Shown here: positions 52,718 to 64,000 of the stretch, one piece after another
How positions within the stretch are numbered: position 1 is the first letter of the stretch
Layout of the letters: each line of letters opens with the position of its first letter
Assembly (NCBI GenBank): GCA_021736985.1
Contig: JAIPEW010000006.1
Span: forward strand, 1 to 64,000
From: Clostridiales bacterium
Lineage (GTDB): Bacteria > Bacillota > Desulfotomaculia > Desulfotomaculales > VENG01
Reading direction: 5' to 3'
DNA: 64,000 nucleotides
Notes under the pieces: generated by a model
What the model saw: only the letters and a program-made list of their open reading frames with translations
The model's database searches: none
What the model was told of the DNA's origin: nothing
Made by a program: the position numbers and the translations under genes

Positions 52718-55700
52718 ATGAGTAACAAAAAAAATGTTGGTGCTGTATTAGTCGTTGGAGGTGGCATAGCTGGCATACAAGCATCACTTGATTTAGCCGA
52801 TTTGGGTTATTATGTATATTTAATTGAAAAATCAACTGCCATTGGTGGCGAAATGGCCAGATTAGATAAAACCTTCCCAACAAATGATTGCTCAATGTGT
52901 ATCTTGTCTCCCAAACTTGTTGGTTGTGGAAGACACTTAAACATAGAAAACCACACAGGTACAGAAATAAAAAGCTTAAAAGGAATTGCTGGTAATTACA
53001 AAGTCCTTTTGCACAAACATGCTAGATATATTGACACAGAAAAATGTACTGGGTGTGGTGAATGTTCCAATGTATGTCCTGTTGAACTACCTTGCCAATT
53101 TAACTGCGGGCTTGATAAAAGAAAAGCAGTTTACAAGCTTTATGCTCAAGCCATGCCTGCTGCTTACGCAATTGAAAAAAATGGCTTTTCACCTTGCAGA
53201 GCAGCTTGTCCAGCCGGAGTTAATGTGCAAGGTTATGTGCAGTTAGTAAAAAATGGAAAATATAAAGAAGCATGGCGTTTAATATATGAGGATAATCCCC
53301 TACCGGCAATCTGCGGTAGAATATGTACTCGACCTTGTGAATCCCATTGTTATCGGGGAAAAATTGATAGTCCTGTAAGCATACGGGAACTTAAAAAATT
53401 TGCTGCTGATTTTTGTTATAAAAAGCCAGATGAACTTCCACTTCCTCAAGTTCCGCAAAATAAAAGTAAAAAAGTTGCTGTTATCGGCTCTGGCCCTGCG
53501 GGCTTATCTGCTGCTTACCAGTTAATAAAATCTGGTTATGATATTACAGTATTTGAAGCAATGTCTGAACCAGGTGGAATGCTCAGGGTTGTAATACCGG
53601 AATATAGGTTGCCTAAAAATATTCTAGATTTTGAAATAAGCTTGCTACAAAAAATTGGTGTAAAAATAGAAACAAACTGCAGGCTGGGACAAGATTTTAC
53701 TCTTAATAGTCTGAAAAAACAAGGATATGAGGCTATATTCTTAGCTATAGGAGCGCAGAAAAGTGTATCTCTCAATCTCCCGGGTGAGAAATTACAAGGG
53801 GTACAATCAGGCATAGAACTTCTTAAAAAAATAAACACTGGTAAAAACCCTGAAATAGGTCAGCGCGTTGCAGTTATTGGTGGAGGCAATACTGCCATGG
53901 ATGCAGCAAGAACAGCACTAAGAGTAGGGGCTAGCGAGGTAACAATTGTTTACCGTCGTTCTGAAGATGAAATTACTGCAGAACAAGAAGAAATAAGACA
54001 GGCTAAAGAAGAAGGTGTCCAATTTAAGATGTTAACATCCCCTCAGAAAATAATGGGAAACAGTGGGGAAGTTAATGGTCTTAAATGTGTTTATAATGAT
54101 TTAGGAGAGCCCGATTCTAGCGGCAGGCGGCGACCTATACCTATAGAAGGAACTGATTTTGAACTTGATCTGGATAGTGTAATAATAGCAGTGGGCCAAA
54201 ACCCTGAATTAAACGGTGTAGAACCATATTTGGAAGTATCAAAAAAAGGTACTGTTAAAGTTAACAATAGTACTATGAATACTGGTGCAGAAGGCGTTTT
54301 TGCGGCAGGTGACGTTGTTACTGGACCTGCCAATGTGATTGAAGCTATAGGAGCAGGGAAAAAAGCAGCAGCAAACATTGATTGTTACCTGCAAAATAAG
54401 ATTAACAAAAATAAAATAAATAGTAATGCAGAAGATAATGTTGTAGATTTTCCTAATCATGAGTCTGGAAATACAGGTATTTCACGTTTAGAACCAGAAG
54501 AAATTAAAGCAGAAAAACGTATCAATAATTTTTCGGAAATTTCTTTAGGCTTTTCAGAAGAAGATGCACGTAAAGAAGCAGAACGTTGTCTTAATTGTGC
54601 AATATGCTCTGAATGCGGGCAATGCGTTGAAGCATGTATGTCTAAAGCTATTAACCATGATATGCAAGATGAGGAAATAGAATTAAATGTGGGGTCAATT
54701 ATTATAAGTACCGGCTGTGAAACTTATGATCCTACTAATTTAGAATATCTAGGTTACAATAGGCATGCCAACGTGCTTACTAGTATAGAATTTGAACGTG
54801 TTTTAAGTGCATCAGGACCATATGGAGGATACATCCAAAGACCCTCAGATGGCAAAGAACCTAAAAAAATTGCCTGGTTACAATGTGTTGGTTCTCGTAA
54901 CCATCGAGAAAACCAAGGTTATTGCTCTTCAGTATGCTGTATGTATGCTATAAAAGAAGCAGTAATAGCTAAAGAACATTGCAGTTATCCTTTACATACA
55001 ACAATTTTTTATATGGATATGCGTACTTATGGTAAAGAATTTGAACAATATTATGAAAAAGCAAAAAATGAGTTAAAAGTAAATTTTGTAAGGTCTAGAA
55101 TATATTCTATATCTGAGCTTCCAGATAAGGATAACAATCTTTTCATAAGATACGCCGATGAACATGGAAATATATGTAACGAAGAGTTTGATCTAGTAAT
55201 ACTTTCAGTAGGTTTAAAACCATCTTCTGACACCGTAGATATTGCCAGAAAGATGGATTTGAATTTAAACAAATATAATTTTATTGAACCAAAACAACTT
55301 ACCGGTGTTAACACAAATAAAGATGGTATCTATGTTGCTGGTACATTAAGCGGTCCTAAAGATATTCCAGAAACTGTTATGCAAGCAAGCGCTGCAGCAG
55401 CAGATTCTGCTTCATTACTAGCTAATGTTCGTGGTACAATGGTAAAAGAAAAAGCCTTTCCGCCCGAAAAAGATATAGCTGGAGATATTATACGTATAGG
55501 TGTATTTGTTTGCCACTGTGGTATTAATATCGGTGGCACAGTTGATGTTCCTGAAGTAGTTAACTATGTAAAGAATATAAATAGTGTAGCGTACGCTACT
55601 GATAAACTATACACATGTTCCCAAGACGCAACAGATCAAATAAAAGAAGCAATCCAGGAATATAACTTAAACAGGGTTGTTGTAGCTTCTTGCACTCCCA

Positions 55701-57142
55701 GAACGCATGAACCTCTATTTCAAGAAACAATTAAAGAAGCAGGACTTAATCCTAACCTTTTTGAAATGGCTAATATTAGGGACCAATGCTCATGGGTGCA
55801 CATGAACAATCCAGTGGAAGCAACTAAAAAAGCGAAAGATTTAGTTGCTATGGCAGTTGCTAAATCAAAACTATTGGAGCCTATTCAGTCTTCTGAAGTT
55901 GAAATAAATCACAATGTATTGGTTATTGGTGGAGGCATTGCGGGATTAAATAGTGCCCTTAACCTGGCAGAACAAGGATATAAAGTAAACATTGTAGAAA
56001 AAGAAAAACAGTTAGGGGGAATAGCTAAACGCATAAATTATGGTATAAAGGGAGAAGATGTACAATCTTATTTATCCGGCTTAATCAAAGATATATATAA
56101 CAATTCTTTAGTTACAGTTTTTACTGAGTCTGAGATTAAAGATGCTAGCGGATTTGTAGGTAATTATACAACAACTTTAACTACAGGCGAAGAAATAAGC
56201 CACGGGGTAACAATAATTGCCACAGGAGCCAATGAATATAAACCATCCGAATATTTATACGGACAAAACAACAGGGTAATGACGTTGTTAGAATTAGAAG
56301 AAGCAATGGCTAGTAACGATGTTAAGATTAATAACGCAGAAAATTATGTTTTTATACAGTGTGTAGGCTCTAGAGATGACAAGAGGCCTTATTGCAGCCG
56401 CATTTGCTGCACTAAGTCTATAAATACAGCACTTAAAATTAAAAAAAGTAAACCTGAAGCAAATATATATATCCTTTACAGGGATATAAGAACTTACAGC
56501 TTCCTTGAAGATAAATACAGAGAAGCAAGACAAAAAGGTGTTATATTTATTCGCTACAATAATGCTGATAAGCCCGTAGTTGAAAATTCAGGTAGCACTC
56601 TCAAGGTTACAATTACTGATCACGTACTAGATATTCCAATTGTCATAAGTGCTGATATTATTGGACTTGCATCAGCAATTGTTCCACCTGAAGAAAATAA
56701 TAATAAACTTAGCCAACTTTACAAAGTACCTTTGAATCAAGATAACTTTTTCTTAGAAGCCCATATGAAACTACGCCCTGTTGATTCCAGTGCAGACGGT
56801 GTATTTATGGCCGGATTAGCACATGGACCTAAAAATTTAGAAGAAAATATTGCTCAAGCTAAAGCTGCTGCAGGCAGGGCCGGTACCATTTTAACCCAGG
56901 ACACTATCTCTATAGAAGGAAAGTGTGCTGTTGTAGATAAACAAAAATGTGTTGGATGTAGAACTTGTGAGTCAGTATGCCCGGCACATGCAGTGCAACT
57001 AGATGAACAACAAAAAGTAGCTGTAGTAAACGAGGCACTCTGTAAAGGCTGCGGGGTATGTGCCTCATCTTGTAGGTGTGGAGCAATAAATATAAAAGGT
57101 TGGACTGACGAACAAATCGCAGCCATGGTAAATGCACTATAG
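52718..57142 (+). CDS. HdrA-type flavoprotein with inserted GltD/NfnB-like NAD(P)H module
   Basis: 1474 aa; typical HdrA of this long class is about 1000. FAD loop VVGGGIAG at residue 13, cluster Cys 58, 61 and 70, ferredoxin motif CTGCGECSNVCP (110-121). Residues about 155-570 are a complete GltD/NfnB-like unit: CRAACPAG and CGRICTRPCESHC clusters, GSGPAGLSA (about 256), GGGNTAMDAARTA (about 389). Another Fe-S site (CAICSECGQCVEAC) is at about 625. HdrA then resumes, with a second FAD loop VIGGGIAG (about 1069) and two C-terminal clusters (CVGCRTCESVCP, CKGCGVCASSCRCG). HdrA bifurcates electrons at its FAD; the insert suggests direct NAD(P)H entry. AGGAGGACGG lies upstream. Confidence 0.93.
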   Translation: MSNKKNVGAVLVVGGGIAGIQASLDLADLGYYVYLIEKSTAIGGEMARLDKTFPTNDCSMCILSPKLVGCGRHLNIENHTGTEIKSLKGIAGNYKVLLHKHARYIDTEKCTGCGECSNVCPVELPCQFNCGLDKRKAVYKLYAQAMPAAYAIEKNGFSPCRAACPAGVNVQGYVQLVKNGKYKEAWRLIYEDNPLPAICGRICTRPCESHCYRGKIDSPVSIRELKKFAADFCYKKPDELPLPQVPQNKSKKVAVIGSGPAGLSAAYQLIKSGYDITVFEAMSEPGGMLRVVIPEYRLPKNILDFEISLLQKIGVKIETNCRLGQDFTLNSLKKQGYEAIFLAIGAQKSVSLNLPGEKLQGVQSGIELLKKINTGKNPEIGQRVAVIGGGNTAMDAARTALRVGASEVTIVYRRSEDEITAEQEEIRQAKEEGVQFKMLTSPQKIMGNSGEVNGLKCVYNDLGEPDSSGRRRPIPIEGTDFELDLDSVIIAVGQNPELNGVEPYLEVSKKGTVKVNNSTMNTGAEGVFAAGDVVTGPANVIEAIGAGKKAAANIDCYLQNKINKNKINSNAEDNVVDFPNHESGNTGISRLEPEEIKAEKRINNFSEISLGFSEEDARKEAERCLNCAICSECGQCVEACMSKAINHDMQDEEIELNVGSIIISTGCETYDPTNLEYLGYNRHANVLTSIEFERVLSASGPYGGYIQRPSDGKEPKKIAWLQCVGSRNHRENQGYCSSVCCMYAIKEAVIAKEHCSYPLHTTIFYMDMRTYGKEFEQYYEKAKNELKVNFVRSRIYSISELPDKDNNLFIRYADEHGNICNEEFDLVILSVGLKPSSDTVDIARKMDLNLNKYNFIEPKQLTGVNTNKDGIYVAGTLSGPKDIPETVMQASAAAADSASLLANVRGTMVKEKAFPPEKDIAGDIIRIGVFVCHCGINIGGTVDVPEVVNYVKNINSVAYATDKLYTCSQDATDQIKEAIQEYNLNRVVVASCTPRTHEPLFQETIKEAGLNPNLFEMANIRDQCSWVHMNNPVEATKKAKDLVAMAVAKSKLLEPIQSSEVEINHNVLVIGGGIAGLNSALNLAEQGYKVNIVEKEKQLGGIAKRINYGIKGEDVQSYLSGLIKDIYNNSLVTVFTESEIKDASGFVGNYTTTLTTGEEISHGVTIIATGANEYKPSEYLYGQNNRVMTLLELEEAMASNDVKINNAENYVFIQCVGSRDDKRPYCSRICCTKSINTALKIKKSKPEANIYILYRDIRTYSFLEDKYREARQKGVIFIRYNNADKPVVENSGSTLKVTITDHVLDIPIVISADIIGLASAIVPPEENNNKLSQLYKVPLNQDNFFLEAHMKLRPVDSSADGVFMAGLAHGPKNLEENIAQAKAAAGRAGTILTQDTISIEGKCAVVDKQKCVGCRTCESVCPAHAVQLDEQQKVAVVNEALCKGCGVCASSCRCGAINIKGWTDEQIAAMVNAL

Positions 57143-57161
57143 CAACTGGGGAGGGAAACTT

Positions 57162-57602
57162 ATGGAAAAAGAACCAAAGATAGTAGCATTTCTATGCAAC
57201 TGGTGTAGTTATGCTGGCGCCGACCTTGCAGGGGTTAGTAGATTACAATATCCTCCAAACGTTCGAGTTATAAGAGTACCGTGTTCAGGAAGAATAAATC
57301 CCCTATTTATAATTAACGCTTTGCGTAACGGTGCCGACGCCGTACTCACTTCAGGCTGTCATCCCGGTGACTGCCATTACGCAACTGGTAATCTAGTAGC
57401 TCGTAGGAAGTTTGCTTTACTAAAAAACTTAATGGATTATATCGGAGTTGAAGATGAAAGAGTAAGTTTCAGCTGGGTATCTGCCTCTGAAGGAACTCGA
57501 TTTGCCGAAGTAATCAACAAAGTAACAGAGAGAGCTAAGAAGGTAGGCCCCAATAACGGGTTATTTAATAAGGAATCGGGGTGTGGCGGATGCAATCAAT
57601 AA
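57162..57602 (+). CDS. MvhD/FlxD-like [2Fe-2S] adaptor, first copy
   Basis: 146 aa from ATG 57162 with GGGGAGGG upstream. MvhD carries electrons between HdrA and an electron-input module. Conserved Cys: FLCNWCSYAGADLAG, PCSGRI, SGCHPGDCHYATGN, and a C-terminal CGGC. It lies between hdrA and the flx-like genes, the order known for flxD units. Confidence 0.92.
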   Translation: MEKEPKIVAFLCNWCSYAGADLAGVSRLQYPPNVRVIRVPCSGRINPLFIINALRNGADAVLTSGCHPGDCHYATGNLVARRKFALLKNLMDYIGVEDERVSFSWVSASEGTRFAEVINKVTERAKKVGPNNGLFNKESGCGGCNQ

Positions 57603-58546
57603 CAACTGCAGTTCAAAACTCAGCTAAAAAGTTATTAGAAGAAAATAAAGTTGATGTGGTAATTGGTTTCAAAAAAGGTACCATACCTCTTCGCAGTACT
57701 CCAGTATTTATACGTGATTCAAATGATGCAGACAAGCTGGAATGGAACTATTATTGCGAAAACAATCTTGCTAACTACCTTCGTAACAAAGATCAAAAAA
57801 TTGGTGTAGTAGTAAAAGGTTGCGATTCCAGATCTATTGTAGCATTAATGAAAGAAAATCAATTAACCAGAGACAATTTATATCTAATTGGAGTACCTTG
57901 CAGCGGTATGATTGACAGGAAGAAAGTAAATAGGATAATTGGCGACAAGGAAATCTTAGAGACTAATTGCAACGAAGATTCTTTGATAATTAAAACTAAA
58001 GATTCTGAACAGACAATTAAATTGAATGAGGTTATGCACAATTCTTGCTTAAAATGTAATCACAAAAATCCTGTCATTTACGATGAAATGGTAGCAGAAC
58101 CAGTATCAGAAAACTCGAATACTGATTTCTCTGAAATCAAAGAATTTGAAGAAAAGCCAGCAGAAGAAAGGAAAAATTTCTTCATAGAAGAACTCAGTAA
58201 GTGTATTCGCTGTTATGCTTGTAGAAATTCTTGTCCCATGTGTTACTGTCAAGAATGCTTCGTGGACTCTACCAATCCTGAATGGATCGGTAAAAGTGCT
58301 GAAAATGTACAAGATAATTTGTTTTTCCAGGCTGTTCGAGTATTTCATTTAGCGGGACGCTGCGTAGACTGTGGTGCTTGTGAACGTGCATGTCCAATGG
58401 ATATTAATTTAGGACTTTTAACACGTAAACTGTATAAAGATACAACAGAAATGTTTAACACAGAAGCTGGCGCCAATTTGGAAGATGCACCCGCGCTTTC
58501 AACTTATAACATGGATGATCCACAACCCTTTTTATTGAAGGAATGA
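57590..58546 (+). CDS. FlxC-like iron-sulfur protein with FrhB-type N-terminal domain
   Basis: About 318 aa; ATG 57590 or GTG 57581 could be the start, both overlapping the mvhD end. The N-terminal half resembles the FrhB/FdhB fold (VVVKGCDSRSIVALMKE, IGVPCSGMID). The C-terminal half has two [4Fe-4S] sites, CIRCYACRNSCPMCYCQECF and CVDCGACERACPMD. In FlxABCD-HdrABC complexes the FlxC subunit relays electrons from the NADH-binding part to HdrA. Named by domain layout and neighbours. Confidence 0.82.
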   Translation: MQSITTAVQNSAKKLLEENKVDVVIGFKKGTIPLRSTPVFIRDSNDADKLEWNYYCENNLANYLRNKDQKIGVVVKGCDSRSIVALMKENQLTRDNLYLIGVPCSGMIDRKKVNRIIGDKEILETNCNEDSLIIKTKDSEQTIKLNEVMHNSCLKCNHKNPVIYDEMVAEPVSENSNTDFSEIKEFEEKPAEERKNFFIEELSKCIRCYACRNSCPMCYCQECFVDSTNPEWIGKSAENVQDNLFFQAVRVFHLAGRCVDCGACERACPMDINLGLLTRKLYKDTTEMFNTEAGANLEDAPALSTYNMDDPQPFLLKE

Positions 58547-58560
58547 GGTGAAATAAAATC

Positions 58561-59574
58561 ATGATATTGACAAAAAAAGATGTTCCTAACTTTTTAGACA
58601 GCCTGAAAAATAATTATCAAGTTTTTGCTCCGGTTAAACAAGATCATTATACAGAGTTTAAAGAAATAGAAAACGGAGCAGATGCTGTATTGGATTACAG
58701 TAATACTAAGACTCCTCCAAAGAAAATTTTATTCCCACAATCAGAAAAACTTTATTGTTATAAAGTTGAGGAAAATGGTGTACAAATGGAGGAAAAGGCT
58801 GATGAGCAGCAAAAAGTAATTTTTGGTATCCGCCCGTGTGATGCAAAAAGTTTTACTATACTTGATAAAGTATTCGATAATAATAAGTATCAAGATCCTT
58901 ATTATTTGAACAGGCGTAAAAATACTATATTGGTGGGAATAGGTTGTAATGCTCCTGAATCCACCTGTTTTTGTACTTCATTAGGTGGCGGGCCCTTTGA
59001 TACCACTGGTTTAGATTTACTTTTAGTTGATATTGGTGATTGTTACCTAGTTGAAGTAATATCTGAAAAAGGTAAGAACATGTTGACTTCCTGCAAAGAA
59101 GCAGGGGAAGAAGATAAGAAAAAGGCATCTCAAGTAAAAGAGAATGCAACTCTTACCACTTCAATTAATATAGAAGGTATAAAAGAAAAACTTGATAATA
59201 ACTTCTATAATGAAATCTGGGACTATATTTCTGAAAAATGCATAGGATGTGGTTCCTGTACATTCTCATGTCCTACCTGTCATTGTTTTGACATAGTTGA
59301 TGAAACTGCAGATTCAGGCGGATGTCGCATACGTAACTGGGATTCCTGCATGTTTCCCTTGTTCACCTTACATGGATCGGGTCACAATCCGCGCCCGAGC
59401 AATAAAGAACGTTTTCGCAACCGTATTATGCACAAATTTAATTACTTTGTAGAAACAAATGATATTACTGCTTGTGTAGGATGCGGTAGGTGTATAAAAA
59501 ATTGCCCTGTAAATATGGATATTCGCGAAATTTTAGAAGAAATTCAGGGGTTGGAAGCGAGGTCGGTTAGTTAA
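58561..59574 (+). CDS. FlxB-like iron-sulfur protein (AsrA-related)
   Basis: 337 aa with AATGAGGTG upstream of the ATG. N-terminal half as in anaerobic sulfite reductase subunit A (VIFGIRPCDAKSFTILDK, GIGCNAPESTCFCTSLGGGP). C-terminal clusters CIGCGSCTFSCPTCHCFD and CVGCGRCIKNCPVNMD. It shares its end with the start of the FAD/NAD-binding gene (TAATG), so translation is coupled. A true sulfite reductase is unlikely since asrC is absent. Confidence 0.85.
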   Translation: MILTKKDVPNFLDSLKNNYQVFAPVKQDHYTEFKEIENGADAVLDYSNTKTPPKKILFPQSEKLYCYKVEENGVQMEEKADEQQKVIFGIRPCDAKSFTILDKVFDNNKYQDPYYLNRRKNTILVGIGCNAPESTCFCTSLGGGPFDTTGLDLLLVDIGDCYLVEVISEKGKNMLTSCKEAGEEDKKKASQVKENATLTTSINIEGIKEKLDNNFYNEIWDYISEKCIGCGSCTFSCPTCHCFDIVDETADSGGCRIRNWDSCMFPLFTLHGSGHNPRPSNKERFRNRIMHKFNYFVETNDITACVGCGRCIKNCPVNMDIREILEEIQGLEARSVS

Positions 59575-60413
59575 TGAATAATCCATATCTACCCATACCA
59601 ATGAAATTGATTAAGAACTTCAGGGAAACAGATGATAAGTTAGTTAATTCATTTACTTTGGAGTTTATAAATGAAGAAGACAAAAAGAACTTCACCTATA
59701 CCCCTGGACAATTTGCTGAATTAAGTGTATTCGGGAAAGGTGAATCGCCGTTTGGTATTGCGTCATCCCCGACAGAACCTGGTATATTAAAATTCTCAGT
59801 AGCTAAAGTAGGTAAAGTTACTACGTCTCTTCATTTAACTGAAGAAGGAACCACTTTAGGAGTCCGTGGCCCCTTGGGAAACAGTTTTCCTATTGAGAAA
59901 TTAAAAGGCAAAAATATTGTCTTAATAAGCGGGGGATTTGCTTTTACTACCCTGCGATCACTTGCAACATATATTCTTAATGAAAATAATCGGGGAGATT
60001 TCGGCAACCTTACGATTATTTACGGTGCTAGAACTCCAGGTCTCCTGTTATACAAAGAAGAACTGGCAGAATGGGATAAACGCTCTGACATTGATTTGCA
60101 TAAAACTATTGACAAACCTGCTGAAGGATGGGACGGTAAAGTAGGTTTTGTACCTCAAGTAACAGAAGAAGTTGCTCCTAGTCCAGAAAATACTTATGCA
60201 ATAGTATGTGGACCACCCATTATGATCAAGTTTACTATGCCTGCTCTTGAAAAATTAGGTTTCAAATCTGACCAAATTATAATGTCTTTAGAAAACAGGA
60301 TGAAATGCGGTATAGGAATGTGTGGAAGGTGCAATGTAGGAAGCAAATATGTATGTAAAGATGGTCCTGTCTTTACAAGAGCTCAACTGTTGGAAATGCC
60401 CAACGAATACTAA
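59574..60413 (+). CDS. FlxA-like FAD/NAD(P)H-binding oxidoreductase
   Basis: 279 aa, ferredoxin-reductase fold with FAD domain (YTPGQFAELSVFG, SPFGIASSP), nucleotide domain (VLISGGFAFTTLRSL, IIYGARTPGLLLYKEEL, AIVCGPPIMIK) and a C-terminal [2Fe-2S] motif CGIGMCGRCNVGSKYVC, as in AsrB, FlxA and dihydroorotate dehydrogenase PyrK subunits. It should oxidise NADH or NADPH and feed FlxB. Together with the inserted NfnB module of the first HdrA, the complex has two pyridine-nucleotide sites. Confidence 0.88.
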   Translation: MNNPYLPIPMKLIKNFRETDDKLVNSFTLEFINEEDKKNFTYTPGQFAELSVFGKGESPFGIASSPTEPGILKFSVAKVGKVTTSLHLTEEGTTLGVRGPLGNSFPIEKLKGKNIVLISGGFAFTTLRSLATYILNENNRGDFGNLTIIYGARTPGLLLYKEELAEWDKRSDIDLHKTIDKPAEGWDGKVGFVPQVTEEVAPSPENTYAIVCGPPIMIKFTMPALEKLGFKSDQIIMSLENRMKCGIGMCGRCNVGSKYVCKDGPVFTRAQLLEMPNEY

Positions 60414-60480
60414 AATATATTAAAAAAGAAATAATACACCTTTCTTTTGTGCTGGACTCTAGATGAGAGGATGTGATCTA

Positions 60481-63378
<2,898 letters not shown>

Positions 63379-63379
63379 C

Positions 63380-63805
63380 TTGGATAATTTTGAACCAAAA
63401 ATTGTAGCTTTTTGTTGCCATTACTCTGCATATTCAGCAGATTTAGCTGGTTCCATGCGCCTTCAGTATCCTCCTAATGTGCGGATAATAGAACTTCCTT
63501 GTTCCGGAACTATTGACCACAAAGTATTGCTGTCTGCTGTTGAAGATGGAGCTGACGGTATATTCGTAGCTGGTTGCATGGAAGGAGATTGTCACTTTAC
63601 AAGGGGAAATTATCGAGCTAAAAAACGAGTAGAAAAAGTTAAAGAAATACTTGATGAAATTGGTTTTGGATCAGACAGACTGGAAATGTACAATGTATCT
63701 GCAGACAATGGAACACGCTTTGCTGAAATTGCTAATGAAATGACAGAACGCATACGCAGTTTAGGTCCTAGTCCTTTTAATAAGAAAGAAGGTGACAAAA
63801 ATTGA
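63380..63805 (+). CDS. MvhD-like adaptor, second copy, altered Cys motif
   Basis: 141 aa from TTG 63380 with AGGGAGGTG upstream. It aligns with the first MvhD (DLAGSMRLQYPPNVRIIELPCSG, AGCMEGDCHF), but the N-terminal CNWC is replaced by CHYS, so one expected ligand is missing, and the C-terminal CGGC is absent. It lies between the second HdrA and metV and overlaps metV by four bases (TTGA). Confidence 0.88.
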   Translation: MDNFEPKIVAFCCHYSAYSADLAGSMRLQYPPNVRIIELPCSGTIDHKVLLSAVEDGADGIFVAGCMEGDCHFTRGNYRAKKRVEKVKEILDEIGFGSDRLEMYNVSADNGTRFAEIANEMTERIRSLGPSPFNKKEGDKN

Positions 63806-64000
63806 TAGTAGCTGAACAAAAACCAATCAAAACCATAGCGGATTTAATTGAAGATAGTAATAAAGTATTATTAGTTGGATGTTCTGCATGTGTAGCTGTA
63901 TGCCTGGCTGGTGGAGAAAAAGAAACTGAAGTCCTGGCAAGTGCATTGCGTATTAAGCGCAAACAAGAAGGAAAACCACTAGAAACAGTAACTAAAATGG
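63802..64000 (+). CDS. metV: MetV, methylene-THF reductase partner (3' end outside window)
   Basis: TTG 63802 inside the mvhD stop, with AGAAGGTG upstream. The visible 66 residues carry VLLVGCSACVAVCLAGGEKETEVLA, the Cys-rich start of the MetV/MTHFR_C family. MetV is the zinc and iron-sulfur partner of MetF in acetogens, and metF would be expected just to the right. This links the hdr-flx genes to methylene-THF reduction. Confidence 0.88.
   Translation, partial: MIVAEQKPIKTIADLIEDSNKVLLVGCSACVAVCLAGGEKETEVLASALRIKRKQEGKPLETVTKM

Noticed and set aside
58561-60413. Anaerobic sulfite reductase asrAB
   Set aside because: The sequence class fits, but asrC is absent, FlxC- and MvhD-type genes adjoin, and the operon context is hdr/met.

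Overview
The window reads as a low-GC, endospore-forming, strictly anaerobic Clostridia-type Firmicute with an acetogenic or syntrophic/respiratory life style. The signs are strong AGGAGG ribosome sites, frequent TTG and GTG starts, half of a sporulation sigma-K gene, a Rex repressor, selenocysteine machinery, Wood-Ljungdahl genes, menaquinone and prenyl genes, and a siroheme-dependent heme pathway. No species can be named from the sequence alone.

Layout. 1-3.3 kb is the right end of a probable sigK intervening (skin-like) element: the tail of a group II intron, a large serine recombinase, then the 3' half of sigK. 3.3-8.9 kb holds a membrane protein, a ferredoxin, a phosphatase-like membrane protein, speH, a degenerate prenyl synthase subunit and menG. 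9.2-12.9 kb holds selA and selB around an unexplained structured repeat; tRNA-Sec lies at 32 kb. 12.9-20 kb holds a MidA-type methyltransferase, rnhA, a four-gene nucleoside ABC transporter and xpt. 20.7-26.2 kb holds putP with a tiny partner, and purSL-purQ. 26.2-31.2 kb holds an orphan 2-oxoacid:ferredoxin oxidoreductase beta subunit and a NuoEFG-like NADH module with no catalytic partner. 32.7-43.8 kb holds hepT and a complete glutamyl-tRNA-to-heme pathway (hemA, hemL, hemB, hemC, cobA-hemD, sirC, ahbA, ahbB, ahbC, ahbD). 43.9-47.2 kb holds rex, four tRNAs, a ferredoxin, a DUF3786 protein with an AcsC-like Fe-S domain, and a phasin-like protein whose ribosome site is a run of ten G.

47.5-64 kb is the energy-metabolism core. 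cooC, acsC, a second cooC, acsD and acsE make and service the corrinoid protein of the acetyl-CoA pathway. A promoter and two mutually exclusive perfect hairpins then precede an operon of a giant HdrA carrying an inserted GltD/NfnB-like NAD(P)H module, an MvhD/FlxD protein, FlxC-, FlxB- and FlxA-like subunits, a second HdrA, a second MvhD and the start of metV. The second HdrA/MvhD pair has lost cysteine ligands kept in the first. I infer a multi-subunit, possibly flavin-bifurcating, pyridine-nucleotide-linked methylene-tetrahydrofolate reductase without HdrB or HdrC. This is the most novel-looking system in the window.
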